Positions 9,894 to 17,972 of a stretch of 64,000 nucleotides of DNA are shown here, piece after piece. The stretch lies in assembly GCF_020215705.1 (NCBI RefSeq), contig NZ_JAIWNB010000002.1:788343-852342 (forward strand). Reading direction: 5' to 3'. Numbering within the stretch: position 1 is the first letter of the stretch; each line of letters starts with the position of its first letter. The stretch comes from Nonomuraea aurantiaca (lineage in GTDB: Bacteria > Actinomycetota > Actinomycetes > Streptosporangiales > Streptosporangiaceae). Under the pieces are notes generated by a model, which had not been told where the DNA came from, made no database searches, and saw nothing but the letters and a program-made list of their open reading frames with translations. A program made the translations under genes and the position numbers.

Positions 9894-10664
9894 GTGCAGG
9901 AGAACCAGGAGCCAGCTACGTCGGCGGCTTCTTCGTATCAGAATCCGCTTCGGTGGAAGCGCGTCATGTTGAAGCTGTCAGGTGAGGCGTTCGCCGGTGG
10001 CGACCCGCTGGGGATCGACCCGCTGGTGGTCGATCACCTGGCCGACTCGATCGCCGAGGCCGTACGCGAGGGTGTGCAGGTGTCGGTGGTGGTCGGCGGC
10101 GGCAACATGTTCCGCGGCGCGGCGCTGTCCGAGCAGGGCATCGACCGCGCCCGCGCCGACTACATGGGCATGCTGGGCACGGTCATCAACTGTCTCGCGC
10201 TGCAGGACTTCCTGGAGCGGCGCGGCGTCGAGACCCGCGTGCAGACCGCCATCACCATGCAGCAGGTCGCCGAGCCGTTCCTGCCGCGCCGCGCGATCAG
10301 GCACCTGGAGAAGGGGCGCGTGGTCATCTTCGGCGCCGGGCTCGGCTCGCCGTTCTTCTCCACCGACACCGCGGCGTCCCAGCGCGCCCTGGAGATCGGC
10401 GCCGAGGCGCTGCTCAAGGGCACTCAGGTGGACGGGGTCTACGACTCCGATCCACGGAAGAATCCCGACGCGGTCAGGTTCGACCACCTCGACTACGGCG
10501 AGGTGCTGATCCGCGACCTCCAGGTCATGGACGCCACCGCGATCAGCCTGTGCAAGGACAACGACCTCCCGATCGTCGTCTTCGACCTGATGGGCGAGGG
10601 CAACATCCTGCGAGCGGTCCGCGGTGAGAAAATCGGCACGCTGGTGAGTCCCGCAGGCAAATGA
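9894..10664 (+). CDS. pyrH: UMP kinase
   Basis: Amino-acid-kinase-fold enzyme phosphorylating UMP to UDP in pyrimidine nucleotide synthesis, 256 aa. The family segment [13 protein letters not shown], the glycine loop [11 protein letters not shown], and the nucleotide-binding [15 protein letters not shown] and GVYDSDPRK are all visible. The start is GTG 9894 behind GAGGGAGG; the first 20 residues are a disordered extension seen in actinobacterial homologues. It lies 51 bp after tsf and 43 bp before frr, in one transcription unit. Confidence 0.96.
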   Translation: MQENQEPATSAASSYQNPLRWKRVMLKLSGEAFAGGDPLGIDPLVVDHLADSIAEAVREGVQVSVVVGGGNMFRGAALSEQGIDRARADYMGMLGTVINCLALQDFLERRGVETRVQTAITMQQVAEPFLPRRAIRHLEKGRVVIFGAGLGSPFFSTDTAASQRALEIGAEALLKGTQVDGVYDSDPRKNPDAVRFDHLDYGEVLIRDLQVMDATAISLCKDNDLPIVVFDLMGEGNILRAVRGEKIGTLVSPAGK

Positions 10665-10707
10665 GGGAGCGCGCCCGACATCGCCAGCTAGAAGACAGGG
10701 AGCCGCT

Positions 10708-11265
10708 GTGATCGACGAAACCCTCCTCGAAGCCGAGGAAAAGATGGACAAGGCCGTTACGGTCGCGAAGGAGGACTTCGCGGGCATCCGGACGGGCCGA
10801 ATTACCCCTTCGATGTTCAACAAGATCAATGCCGAGTACTACGGCACGCCGACCCCGATCCAGCAGTTGGCCTCGTTCCATGTGCCCGAGGCCCGCATGG
10901 TGATCATCCAGCCCTACGACAAGGGTTCGATGGCCGCGATCGAGAAGGCGATCCGTGAGTCCGACCTGGGCGTCAACCCCGGCAACGACGGGGCGGTGAT
11001 CCGCGTGTCGTTCCCCGAGCTGTCGGAGGACCGGCGCAAGGAGTACATCAAGGTCGCCAGGAACAAGGGCGAGCACGCCAAGGTGTCCGTGCGCAACATC
11101 CGCCGCTCCGCCAAAGAGATCCTCGACAAGATGATCAAGGACGGAGAGGCGGGCGAGGACGAGGTCCGCCGCGCGGAGAAGGAGCTCGACGACATCACCC
11201 AGAAGCACGTCGCCAAGATCGACGAGCTGCTCAAGCACAAGGAAACCGAGCTGCTCGAGGTCTGA
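10708..11265 (+). CDS. frr: Ribosome recycling factor
   Basis: 185 aa, the exact family length. It splits post-termination ribosomes together with EF-G. Characteristic segments are [14 protein letters not shown] near the N-terminus, [14 protein letters not shown], and [14 protein letters not shown] in the long helical hairpin. GTG start with AGGGAG about 6 nt upstream. Directly downstream of pyrH in the conserved translation operon. Confidence 0.97.
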   Translation: MIDETLLEAEEKMDKAVTVAKEDFAGIRTGRITPSMFNKINAEYYGTPTPIQQLASFHVPEARMVIIQPYDKGSMAAIEKAIRESDLGVNPGNDGAVIRVSFPELSEDRRKEYIKVARNKGEHAKVSVRNIRRSAKEILDKMIKDGEAGEDEVRRAEKELDDITQKHVAKIDELLKHKETELLEV

Positions 11266-11333
11266 GCGGCGCGCCGCACGGCCCTCGCCCGGTGGCGGGG
11301 GCCGTGGCTCATGGAAGACCCGGGAAGAGATCT

Positions 11334-12173
11334 GTGGACGAAAGTACGGCTGGCACCAGCCCGAGCGGCGGCAGCCGTACCGGACGGAACCTACCTGCCG
11401 CCATAGCGGTTGGCCTGGGGTTGGGCGCGCTGGTCATCGGCTCGCTCTACACCGTCAAGGAACTCTTTCTCCTGGTGCTGGCGGGGGCCGTGGGCGTCGG
11501 GGTGGTGGAGCTGACCCAGGCGTTCGGCAGCCGCGGCATCAAGGTGCCGACCGTGCCCCTGCTCGGCGGCATGGTCGCGATGCTGGCCGCCGCCTACTGG
11601 GGCGGGCCCGTCTGGCTGCTCGGCGCGTTCGTGGTGGTCGTCTTCGTCCTGCTGATCTGGCGGATGCTCAGCGACGGCACCGATGGTTACGTACGCGACA
11701 CGACCGCTTCGGTGTTCATCCTGGTCTACCCGCCGCTGCTGGCCGGCTTCGCGGCGCTGCTGCTGGCGCCCGGTGACGGCCGTGATCGGGTGGTCATCTT
11801 CATCGCGGTGACCGTGGCCAGCGACATCGGCGGCTACATCGCGGGCGTGCTGTTCGGCAAGCACCAGCTGACCGTCATCAGCCCGAAGAAGACCTGGGAA
11901 GGGCTGGCCGGGTCCGTCATCGCGTGCGTGGCGGTGGGAGCCTGGCTGGTGAGCTGGCTCATGGACGGGCAGCTCTGGCAGGGCGCCCTGATCGGCGCGC
12001 TCGTGGCGGTGCTGGCGACCGTCGGCGACCTGATCGAGTCGATCATCAAGCGGGATCTCGGCATCAAGGACCTGGGCACGCTGCTGCCGGGCCACGGCGG
12101 TCTCATGGACCGGCTCGACTCGCTGGTGACCACGTTGGTGCCGGTCTGGCTGCTGATGACGCTGTTCTTCTGA
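11334..12173 (+). CDS. cdsA: Phosphatidate cytidylyltransferase (CDP-diglyceride synthase)
   Basis: Integral membrane enzyme making CDP-diacylglycerol from phosphatidic acid and CTP, the branch point for phosphatidylinositol, phosphatidylglycerol and cardiolipin. About 279 aa with about eight membrane segments. The C-terminal CDP-diglyceride synthase signature is complete, in two parts: SIIKRDLGIKDLG followed by PGHGGLMDRLD. The GTG at 11334 follows GGGAAGAGA; the open frame extends upstream without a better start. A polar N-terminus of about 20 residues precedes the first membrane helix. It completes the rpsB-tsf-pyrH-frr-cdsA run. Confidence 0.93.
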   Translation: MDESTAGTSPSGGSRTGRNLPAAIAVGLGLGALVIGSLYTVKELFLLVLAGAVGVGVVELTQAFGSRGIKVPTVPLLGGMVAMLAAAYWGGPVWLLGAFVVVVFVLLIWRMLSDGTDGYVRDTTASVFILVYPPLLAGFAALLLAPGDGRDRVVIFIAVTVASDIGGYIAGVLFGKHQLTVISPKKTWEGLAGSVIACVAVGAWLVSWLMDGQLWQGALIGALVAVLATVGDLIESIIKRDLGIKDLGTLLPGHGGLMDRLDSLVTTLVPVWLLMTLFF

Positions 12174-12216
12174 CGGGTCTCCAGTGACAGGGCGCCGCGT
12201 CAAAGCCGACGGAGCG

Positions 12217-13239
12217 CTAGTGGCGGTGTTCTTCCATCGCCTCGATGGTGACCGGCTGGAGCCAGAGCCAGCGGACGGCCTCACCGCCGAAGGCGAATCC
12301 TGATAAATCTGGCATGCCGGGTGGGTCGGCGACCATCATGACCCCCGCGTACTGCGGGCCCAGCGGGAACGTGGCCGGCTCGTGATACCACTTGGCCGTG
12401 TGCCCGTGCCCTAGCCATGTGACCGAGTGCCACGGATACTGCGACAGCCACACGAGCAACAGCGCCGCCTCACGCGGATCCTCGCGGGTGGCCACGGCCA
12501 GCTCGATCCTGGCGTACGCGCCCGGCCGGTCGATCCACTGCTCGACGGTGGGCATCCGCTGGCAGCTCATCCCGACCGTCGACAGCACCGTGAACCCACG
12601 GCGCCCGTACGGCGGCCGCTCGGTGATGCCCACAGCCGGCAGTCGCTCCCCGCTCACGTCCCAGTAGCGCCCGGCCGGCCCGAGCCCCCGTTCCAGATGT
12701 CCCATGACGAACTCCTGGAACGACGCCCAGGACCCCTCCCCATGCCGCCAGCGCCAGTAGGACCTGGCATTGGAGATGCGCGGCCGCAGCCCTTCGAGCG
12801 CCTCGGACAGCGCCCAGGCGAACGGCGTCTCACCCACGGCGTCACGGGCGTAGCCGGGCATGCCCCTGCTCATGTCGGCCCACCCGGGGATGACCGCCAG
12901 CAGGTCGTCGTCCTCATAGACCGCGACCCCGTCGCCCTCCTCGAACCACAGCGCCGTCAGCTGCCCGAGCGGCCGGCGTCCGGCCGGGTGCGTGGTGTTG
13001 GGCCGGGGCATGAGCGGCGGCAGACCGGAGTTGAGCCTGGCCAGATCGACCACCTCGGGGGCGGGGCGGTGGTTGGCCAGCCACACGGCGCCGTGCACGG
13101 CGCCGTCAGGCGAGCACAGGTAAGCTACCGAGGCGTCCTCGTCCCGCTCGACCACGAGTGTCCGGCTGCCGTACGGGTTGCCGGCGGTGAGGACGACCTC
13201 GGTCTGCCCCTCGCCAGAAGCCGGCCGGAAAATCGCCAT
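12217..13239 (-). CDS. SUFU (suppressor of fused)-domain protein
   Basis: About 340 aa, soluble, no signal peptide. The C-terminal half (about 170-340) carries the pattern of bacterial SUFU domains: [18 protein letters not shown], then [29 protein letters not shown] and [13 protein letters not shown]. The N-terminal half (about 1-165) is a separate acidic region containing [20 protein letters not shown] that I cannot name. Bacterial SUFU proteins often occur in polymorphic-toxin immunity settings, but no toxin gene is visible here. It is convergent with cdsA and divergent from rlmN, so probably monocistronic. Confidence 0.65.
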   Translation of the reverse strand: MAIFRPASGEGQTEVVLTAGNPYGSRTLVVERDEDASVAYLCSPDGAVHGAVWLANHRPAPEVVDLARLNSGLPPLMPRPNTTHPAGRRPLGQLTALWFEEGDGVAVYEDDDLLAVIPGWADMSRGMPGYARDAVGETPFAWALSEALEGLRPRISNARSYWRWRHGEGSWASFQEFVMGHLERGLGPAGRYWDVSGERLPAVGITERPPYGRRGFTVLSTVGMSCQRMPTVEQWIDRPGAYARIELAVATREDPREAALLLVWLSQYPWHSVTWLGHGHTAKWYHEPATFPLGPQYAGVMMVADPPGMPDLSGFAFGGEAVRWLWLQPVTIEAMEEHRH

Positions 13240-13371
13240 ACGAGATGCACTCTAGATCGGCCCATGACCTCATGCGAGAGCTATCGCCACCCGGAGCTCC
13301 CTCATGGAATGACACCTGGGAGCCAGGCGTTCACTAACCTGGTCGGTAACCACCCAAGCAAAGGCAGGAAC

Positions 13372-14472
13372 GTGTCCCAGCAGCCAGGCCAGCTCACCTT
13401 CGTCGCGCCGCGCAGGGCCAAGCCGGCTCGGCACCTGGCGGACCTGTCCATGCCCGACCGCCGCGCGGCGGTGACGGAGCTCGGCGAGAAGGCGTTCCGC
13501 GCCGACCAGCTGTCCCGGCATTACTTTGAGCGCCTGAACGCCGACGTGCACGCGATGACCGACCTGCCCGCGGCGGCCCGCGACAAGCTGTCGGTGCTGC
13601 TGCCGTCGCTGCTCACCCCGGTCAAGGAGCTGACCACCGACGCCGGCACCACCCGTAAGACGCTGTGGCGCCTGTTCGACGGCGCGCTGGTCGAGTCGGT
13701 GCTGATGCGCTATCCCGACCGGGTGACGATGTGCGTGTCGTCGCAGGCCGGCTGCGGCATGAACTGCCCGTTCTGTGCCACGGGCCAGGCCGGGCTGACC
13801 CGCAACATGTCCACCGCCGAGATCGTCGAGCAGGTGGTCTCCGGTGCCCGCGCGCTGGCCGCGGGCGACGTGCCCGGTGGCCCGGGGCGGGTGAGCAACG
13901 TGGTCTTCATGGGCATGGGCGAGCCGCTGGCCAACTACAAGCAGGTCATCGGGGCCGTACGCCGGATGGTGGAGCCCGCCCCGCACGGTCTCGGCATCTC
14001 GGCGCGCGGCGTCACGGTCTCCACGGTCGGCCTGGTGCCCGCCATCGGCAAGCTCGCCGACGAGGGCCTGCCGGTCACGCTCGCCCTGTCCCTGCACGCG
14101 CCCGACGACGAGCTGCGCGACACGCTGGTGCCGATCAACACGCGCTGGAAGGTGTCGGAGGTCCTCGACGCCGCCTGGGCGTACGCGGCCAAGACCAAGC
14201 GGCGGATCTCGATCGAGTACGCGCTGATCAAGGACATCAACGACCAGGAGTGGCGGGCCGACCTGCTCGGCAAGCTGGTACGCAACAAGCTGGTGCACGT
14301 CAACCTGATCCCGCTCAACCCGACGCCCGGCTCCAAGTGGACCGCCTCCCGGCCGGAGGACGAGCGGGCGTTCGTGCGGCGGCTCGAATACCACGGTGTG
14401 CCGGTGACCGTCCGCGACACCCGCGGCCGCGAGATCGACGGCGCCTGCGGCCAGCTCGCCGCCGCCGAATAG
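13372..14472 (+). CDS. rlmN: Dual-specificity RNA methyltransferase RlmN
   Basis: Radical-SAM enzyme that C2-methylates A2503 of 23S rRNA and A37 of some tRNAs, about 366 aa. The [4Fe-4S] motif CGMNCPFC gives C128, C132 and C135. The family segments [28 protein letters not shown] and [14 protein letters not shown] are intact. The C-terminal catalytic Cys is in [11 protein letters not shown]. The start is GTG 13372 behind AGGCAGGAA; the frame runs far upstream but only as an antisense shadow of the SUFU gene. Frequently near cdsA in actinobacteria. Confidence 0.95.
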   Translation: MSQQPGQLTFVAPRRAKPARHLADLSMPDRRAAVTELGEKAFRADQLSRHYFERLNADVHAMTDLPAAARDKLSVLLPSLLTPVKELTTDAGTTRKTLWRLFDGALVESVLMRYPDRVTMCVSSQAGCGMNCPFCATGQAGLTRNMSTAEIVEQVVSGARALAAGDVPGGPGRVSNVVFMGMGEPLANYKQVIGAVRRMVEPAPHGLGISARGVTVSTVGLVPAIGKLADEGLPVTLALSLHAPDDELRDTLVPINTRWKVSEVLDAAWAYAAKTKRRISIEYALIKDINDQEWRADLLGKLVRNKLVHVNLIPLNPTPGSKWTASRPEDERAFVRRLEYHGVPVTVRDTRGREIDGACGQLAAAE

Positions 14473-14548
14473 CCGGGAAGCCCGGGATTCAGCTCCGGGA
14501 AAGCCTCGGGAACAGCTCCGGGAAAGCTCGCGAGAGGTACGGAAAAGC

Positions 14549-15250
14549 TCAGGAAGAGCGCACGACGCCCTCGATCAGGTCCGCGATCATCCCGGCGCCG
14601 CGGCTGTTCAGGTGGACGGTGTCCGTGGTCAGCAGCAGGCCGCGGCTCTTGGCGATCGCGTCGAAGCCGCGCCCGAGAAAGAAGTGCTGCATCGCGGCGG
14701 TGGGCGCGAGCAGGCTGTCCGCCCGGTAGTGGACGCGCGGCTCGCCGTCCGCCTTCTCCAGGTGCGCCACCATCTGCTCGTTGAGCGGGAGATACTGCAC
14801 GAACTGCTCGGCCGCCACCTTCTGTACGATCTCCCCGAACTCCGACGTCCGCCGCAGCGCCACCGAGTCGAGGTCCTCGCCGAGCACCGGCGGCGAGATC
14901 AGCGCGATGCGGGCCCGGGTCTCGTCCTTGAGCCGGGTGGCGATGGCCGCGAGATTAGCCGCGTAGCCGTCGAGGGTGGGGTCCTCGGCCAGCTTCCACC
15001 GGTCGCGCAGCTTGCGGGCGGTCGTCTCGCCCAGCGTGGCGGTGGCGTCGTTGGTGCCGATGAGTACGGTGACCACGTCGGGATCCTGGTCGACGACCTC
15101 GGAGAGCCGGTCCAGCACATGGGCGGAGACGTCGTAGTTGACGCCCGCGTTGATCATCGTGGTGCCCGGCAGCCTGGACTCCAGCATTTTCACGTAGTTC
15201 GCGCTGACCTGACCACGCGTGATGCTGTCGCCGACACAGATCACCTTCAT
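14549..15250 (-). CDS. SGNH/GDSL-type hydrolase
   Basis: About 233 aa single-domain esterase-type hydrolase. The block-I motif is GDSIT (S9 nucleophile), the block-III motif is VLIGTND, and the C-terminal catalytic Asp/His are in DTVHLN. No signal peptide, so cytoplasmic. GAGGAGC lies just upstream of the ATG. A TetR-type palindrome at 15268-15289 overlaps its likely promoter. Substrate unknown; lipid, acyl or carbohydrate esters are all possible. Two direct copies of CAGCTCCGGGAAAGC (14490 and 14513) lie between it and rlmN. Confidence 0.8.
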   Translation of the reverse strand: MKVICVGDSITRGQVSANYVKMLESRLPGTTMINAGVNYDVSAHVLDRLSEVVDQDPDVVTVLIGTNDATATLGETTARKLRDRWKLAEDPTLDGYAANLAAIATRLKDETRARIALISPPVLGEDLDSVALRRTSEFGEIVQKVAAEQFVQYLPLNEQMVAHLEKADGEPRVHYRADSLLAPTAAMQHFFLGRGFDAIAKSRGLLLTTDTVHLNSRGAGMIADLIEGVVRSS

Positions 15251-15267
15251 GATGCCTGCTCCTCATA

Positions 15268-15289
15268 GGTGGGTGAGTACTCACTAACC
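15268..15289. promoter_or_regulatory. TetR-type palindromic operator upstream of the SGNH hydrolase
   Basis: GTGAGTACTCAC at 15273-15284 is a perfect 12-bp palindrome, extending with few mismatches to GGTGGGTGAGT/ACTCACTAACC (15268-15289). This looks like the TTAGTGAGTACTCACTAA-type sites bound by TetR-family repressors. On the leftward strand a -10-like TAGGTT overlaps it, so binding would block the hydrolase promoter. No TetR gene is in the window. Confidence 0.55.
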
Positions 15290-15330
15290 TAGTGGCTAAA
15301 AGGGGCACGCGTGACGTTCTTGTCGTGTTT

Positions 15331-16002
15331 TCAGGGTCGGGTACGGCGCAGCCAGGCGTAGCAGGCCAGGCCGAGCAGGCACCACGCCAGCGAGATGGCC
15401 GCGAGTTCGGGCAGCCGGGCCGTCAGCTCGGCGGAGTTCGCGGACTTCATCCAGGTGATGACCGGGACCGTGAGCCAGTACAGAGGCGAGGCGCTGAGCA
15501 TCAGCATGACCAGGAAGCCCAGCAGCAGCGTCATGATGGAGATCGCGGGGGAGCGCAGGATCGCCCGGCTGGTGAGCGCGCCGAGCGTGACCCCGGTGAG
15601 CGTCGCGAGGCCGTACAACGTCAGGACGGCGGCGAACTCCTCAGGCCCCGGGACCGCGCTGACGCCCAGCACCAGGCCCCAGCCCAGGGCCAGCGCGATG
15701 AGCACCAGGGACGTCGCGAAGGCCGCCAGCAGGCCCGCGCCCAGCTCGCGCAACCGGCCGCCCACGCTGATCGCCGACATGGCGCGCTGCTGATCCGGCT
15801 CGGTGTCGAGCAGGCTCCTGCTGGACCAGGCCAGGATCGGGATCACCAGCACCGCGGCGTCCGTGAGGACTTCGGTCTCGGCGCCCTTGGGGGCGCGGCT
15901 GCCGTAGAGGATCGCGATCAGCGCGAGCATGAGCAGGAGCGCCTGGAAAATGCGGTGAGACCGGATGTAGGCCGCGACGCGGAAGACGGTCAACGCGATC
16001 AT
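15331..16002 (-). CDS. ABC transporter permease-like membrane protein
   Basis: About 223 aa with six predicted membrane helices and a loop rich in charged residues (SSRSLLDTEPDQQRAM) after the second. It starts inside the end of the ATPase gene (ATGA-type overlap at 15999-16002), which makes it that ATPase's membrane partner. The small size and lack of a binding-protein gene suggest an ABC-2-like exporter or resistance system. The transported substrate is unknown. Confidence 0.7.
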   Translation of the reverse strand: MIALTVFRVAAYIRSHRIFQALLLMLALIAILYGSRAPKGAETEVLTDAAVLVIPILAWSSRSLLDTEPDQQRAMSAISVGGRLRELGAGLLAAFATSLVLIALALGWGLVLGVSAVPGPEEFAAVLTLYGLATLTGVTLGALTSRAILRSPAISIMTLLLGFLVMLMLSASPLYWLTVPVITWMKSANSAELTARLPELAAISLAWCLLGLACYAWLRRTRP

Positions 16003-16712
16003 GACTGCTCCTCGGTGACGATGTCGTGCACCCGGTAACCCTCGTCACGCATCCTGGCGATGAACGACCGGACCTCGTCCACCGGCAGATCCACCCGCAC
16101 CGTCGCCCGCTGTCCCGCCGTACCCTCCTTGACCACACCGTCCACCACCGTCCAGTGCCGGATGGAGGGAAGGTGGCGCAGGCCGCCCTGGTGGTCGCTG
16201 GCGACCACGATGGCGCCGCCCTCGGAGAGCTCCGTGACGATGGACGGCAGCACCTCGCGGGTGTCGGCGTCGAGCCCCGCGAACGGCTCGTCCAGGATGA
16301 GCAGCCCGGGCTCGCACATCAGGGCCTGGGTCAGCCCGACCTTGTGGGCGCTGCCTTTCGATAACTCGCCCAGCCGCAGGCCGAGCAGGTGAGCCATGCC
16401 GAGGCGCTCCGCCCAGGGCTCCCAGCGCGCGCCGCCACGTATGCGGGACATGTGGCGCAGGTAGCCGGAGACCGTGAAGGGCTGTTCGAGCGGGAAGCGG
16501 TCGGGGGCGAAGCCGACCACCGCCGGGCGGTCGGTGATGGTGCCCGACGACGGTCTGGTGAGTCCGGCCAGCAGGCGGAGCAGGGTGGACTTGCCCGCAC
16601 CGTTGACACCGGCGACCTCGATCACGTCGCCGGGATCGAGGTGCGCGTCCACGTCCTTCATGACAGAAGGATCACGTCTTCGGTAACGGAAAGAGACCTT
16701 GGTCAATCGCAT
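15999..16712 (-). CDS. ABC transporter ATP-binding protein
   Basis: About 237 aa. Walker A is GVNGAGKSTLL, the signature is degenerate as LSKGSAHKVGL (canonical LSGGQ), and Walker B is LLILDEPFAGLD with H-loop VASDH. After the ATPase core, residues 190-237 form a small extra region (VRVDLPVDEVRSFIARMRDEG). ATG 16712 (MRLTKVSFRYRRRD) has no Shine-Dalgarno; TATACC lies just upstream, so leaderless translation is likely. Coupled to the following membrane protein and divergent from the DivIVA-repeat gene. Confidence 0.85.
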   Translation of the reverse strand: MRLTKVSFRYRRRDPSVMKDVDAHLDPGDVIEVAGVNGAGKSTLLRLLAGLTRPSSGTITDRPAVVGFAPDRFPLEQPFTVSGYLRHMSRIRGGARWEPWAERLGMAHLLGLRLGELSKGSAHKVGLTQALMCEPGLLILDEPFAGLDADTREVLPSIVTELSEGGAIVVASDHQGGLRHLPSIRHWTVVDGVVKEGTAGQRATVRVDLPVDEVRSFIARMRDEGYRVHDIVTEEQS

Positions 16713-16766
16713 GGTGCAGTAACGGTATATCTCAGTTCGCATTGTCAGGATAAAGAGCCCCACAAT

Positions 16767-17351
16767 ATGAACAGCCCCCAGCACACCGCAGAAGGAGTGA
16801 GCTTGAACCGCTTTCCACGCGTCATGGGTATGCGTTCAGGCTACGACCCGGTCGAGGTCGACGCCCTGATCGGGCGCATCGAGGCGACACTGGGCAGGGG
16901 CCCGCGCGACATCGAGCAGGTCACTGCCGACGATGTACGCAGGGCGACGTTCCGGGCCAGGCGCGGCGGTTATCAGGAGACCGCGGTGGACTTCGCGCTG
17001 GAGGCGTTCGTGGTGGCGCTGGAGACGCGGGCGAAAAGTCCCGTACGGCTCGCCATGACCGAGCCGACCGGTGAGATGCTGCGCGAGGAGTGGTTCGAGA
17101 CCCAGGCGGCGCGGGTGGAGCGGGTGGCCTTCCGGCCCGGGCGGATGGGCACGGGTTACAACGAGGACGAGGTCGACGCCTTCCTGGACCGGATCGTGGC
17201 CACGCTGCGGGGCACCACCGACTACCCGGTGACGGCCAAGGACGTCCGCGAGGCGAAGTTCTCGACCGTGCTGCTGCGGCCCGGCTACCTGATCGCGGAC
17301 GTCGACTCGTTCCTGGCGGGCATCGCCGACGTCCTGAAGCAGCGCGCCTGA
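16767..17351 (+). CDS. DivIVA-domain repeat protein
   Basis: About 194 aa from ATG 16767. GTG 16797 or TTG 16803, right behind GAAGGAG, are strong alternatives. It holds three copies of the short DivIVA-type motif: GMRSGYDPVEVDALIGRIE, GTGYNEDEVDAFLDRI and RPGYLIADVDSFLAGI. Each first or second copy is followed by a segment of the form ITADDVRRATF/VTAKDVREAKF. The long coiled coil of true DivIVA/Wag31 is missing, so this is the small repeat family found in actinobacteria rather than the polar scaffold. It may bind membrane or polar-growth partners. The 3' end has been tandemly duplicated (see 17333-17404). Confidence 0.75.
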   Translation: MNSPQHTAEGVSLNRFPRVMGMRSGYDPVEVDALIGRIEATLGRGPRDIEQVTADDVRRATFRARRGGYQETAVDFALEAFVVALETRAKSPVRLAMTEPTGEMLREEWFETQAARVERVAFRPGRMGTGYNEDEVDAFLDRIVATLRGTTDYPVTAKDVREAKFSTVLLRPGYLIADVDSFLAGIADVLKQRA

Positions 17352-17404
17352 AGCAGCGCGCCTGAAGCAGCGCGCCTGACTCAAGCGCGCCTGACTCAAG
17401 CGCG
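17333..17404. repeat. Tandem repeats duplicating the 3' end of the DivIVA-repeat gene
   Basis: CCTGAAGCAGCGCG occurs three times in a row (17333, 17347, 17361; 14-bp period). It is followed by two copies of CCTGACTCAAGCGCG (17375, 17390; 15-bp period). The first copy encodes the end of the protein (LKQR); the others lie after the stop codon. The pattern looks like replication slippage at the gene end. Confidence 0.85.
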
Positions 17405-17447
17405 CCTGACTCAGCGGCCAGCCGTCTTCACGAGCACATAATGGCGC

Positions 17448-17930
17448 ATGGCGATCTCTGTGCGGGCGATCGAGCCCGATGACCGCGCGGCGGTCACCCG
17501 GGTCCTGGCCGCCAGTTGGGGCGGTGCAACGGTGATGGCGCTCGGGCGCGGCGAGCTGATCGACGCCGCCGGGCTGCCCGGTTACCTCGCCTTCGACGGT
17601 GACGAACTGGCGGGCCTCGTGACGTACACGAGCAAGGACGGCACGGTGGAGATCATCACGGTCGACGCCGTCATCCCCGGCAGGGGCGTCGGGAAGGCGC
17701 TGCTCGACGCCGTGCGCGCCGCGGCGGCCGAGCGCGGGGCCGCCAGGCTCCGGCTGGTCACCACGAACGACAACACCCATGCGCTGCGCTTCTACCAGAG
17801 GTACGGGTTCGACCTCGTCGCCCTGCATCGCCACGGGGTGGACGCCGCCCGTCGCCTCAAGCCGGACATTCCGCTGGAATCCGACGGCATCCCGATCAAG
17901 CATGAGCTGGAGCTCGAACTCCTGCTCTGA
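17448..17930 (+). CDS. GNAT-family N-acetyltransferase
   Basis: 160 aa, a single GNAT domain. The acetyl-CoA pyrophosphate loop is IPGRGVGKALLDAVRAAAAE, and the C-terminal strand-helix is NTHALRFYQRYGFDLVALH. N-terminal substrate region VRAIEPDDRAAVTRVLAASWG. The substrate cannot be predicted. It stands alone between the repeat-ended DivIVA gene and a convergent iolD, separated from the latter by a bidirectional hairpin. Confidence 0.8.
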   Translation: MAISVRAIEPDDRAAVTRVLAASWGGATVMALGRGELIDAAGLPGYLAFDGDELAGLVTYTSKDGTVEIITVDAVIPGRGVGKALLDAVRAAAAERGAARLRLVTTNDNTHALRFYQRYGFDLVALHRHGVDAARRLKPDIPLESDGIPIKHELELELLL

Positions 17931-17936
17931 GCGGCC

Positions 17937-17963
17937 CGCGCGCCAGGGAACCCGGCGCGCGGC
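17937..17963. terminator. Bidirectional hairpin between the acetyltransferase and iolD
   Basis: CCGCGCGCC (17937-17945) and GGCGCGCGG (17955-17963) form a perfect 9-bp stem around a 9-nt loop. It sits in the 42-bp gap between two convergent stop codons, the expected place for a shared terminator. Confidence 0.65.
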
Positions 17964-17972
17964 GCCGGCCGG

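Noticed and set aside
12427..13371. N-terminal extension of RlmN by about 315 residues
   Set aside because: The extension is the antisense of the SUFU gene; a GTG with Shine-Dalgarno at 13372 gives a normal-length RlmN.
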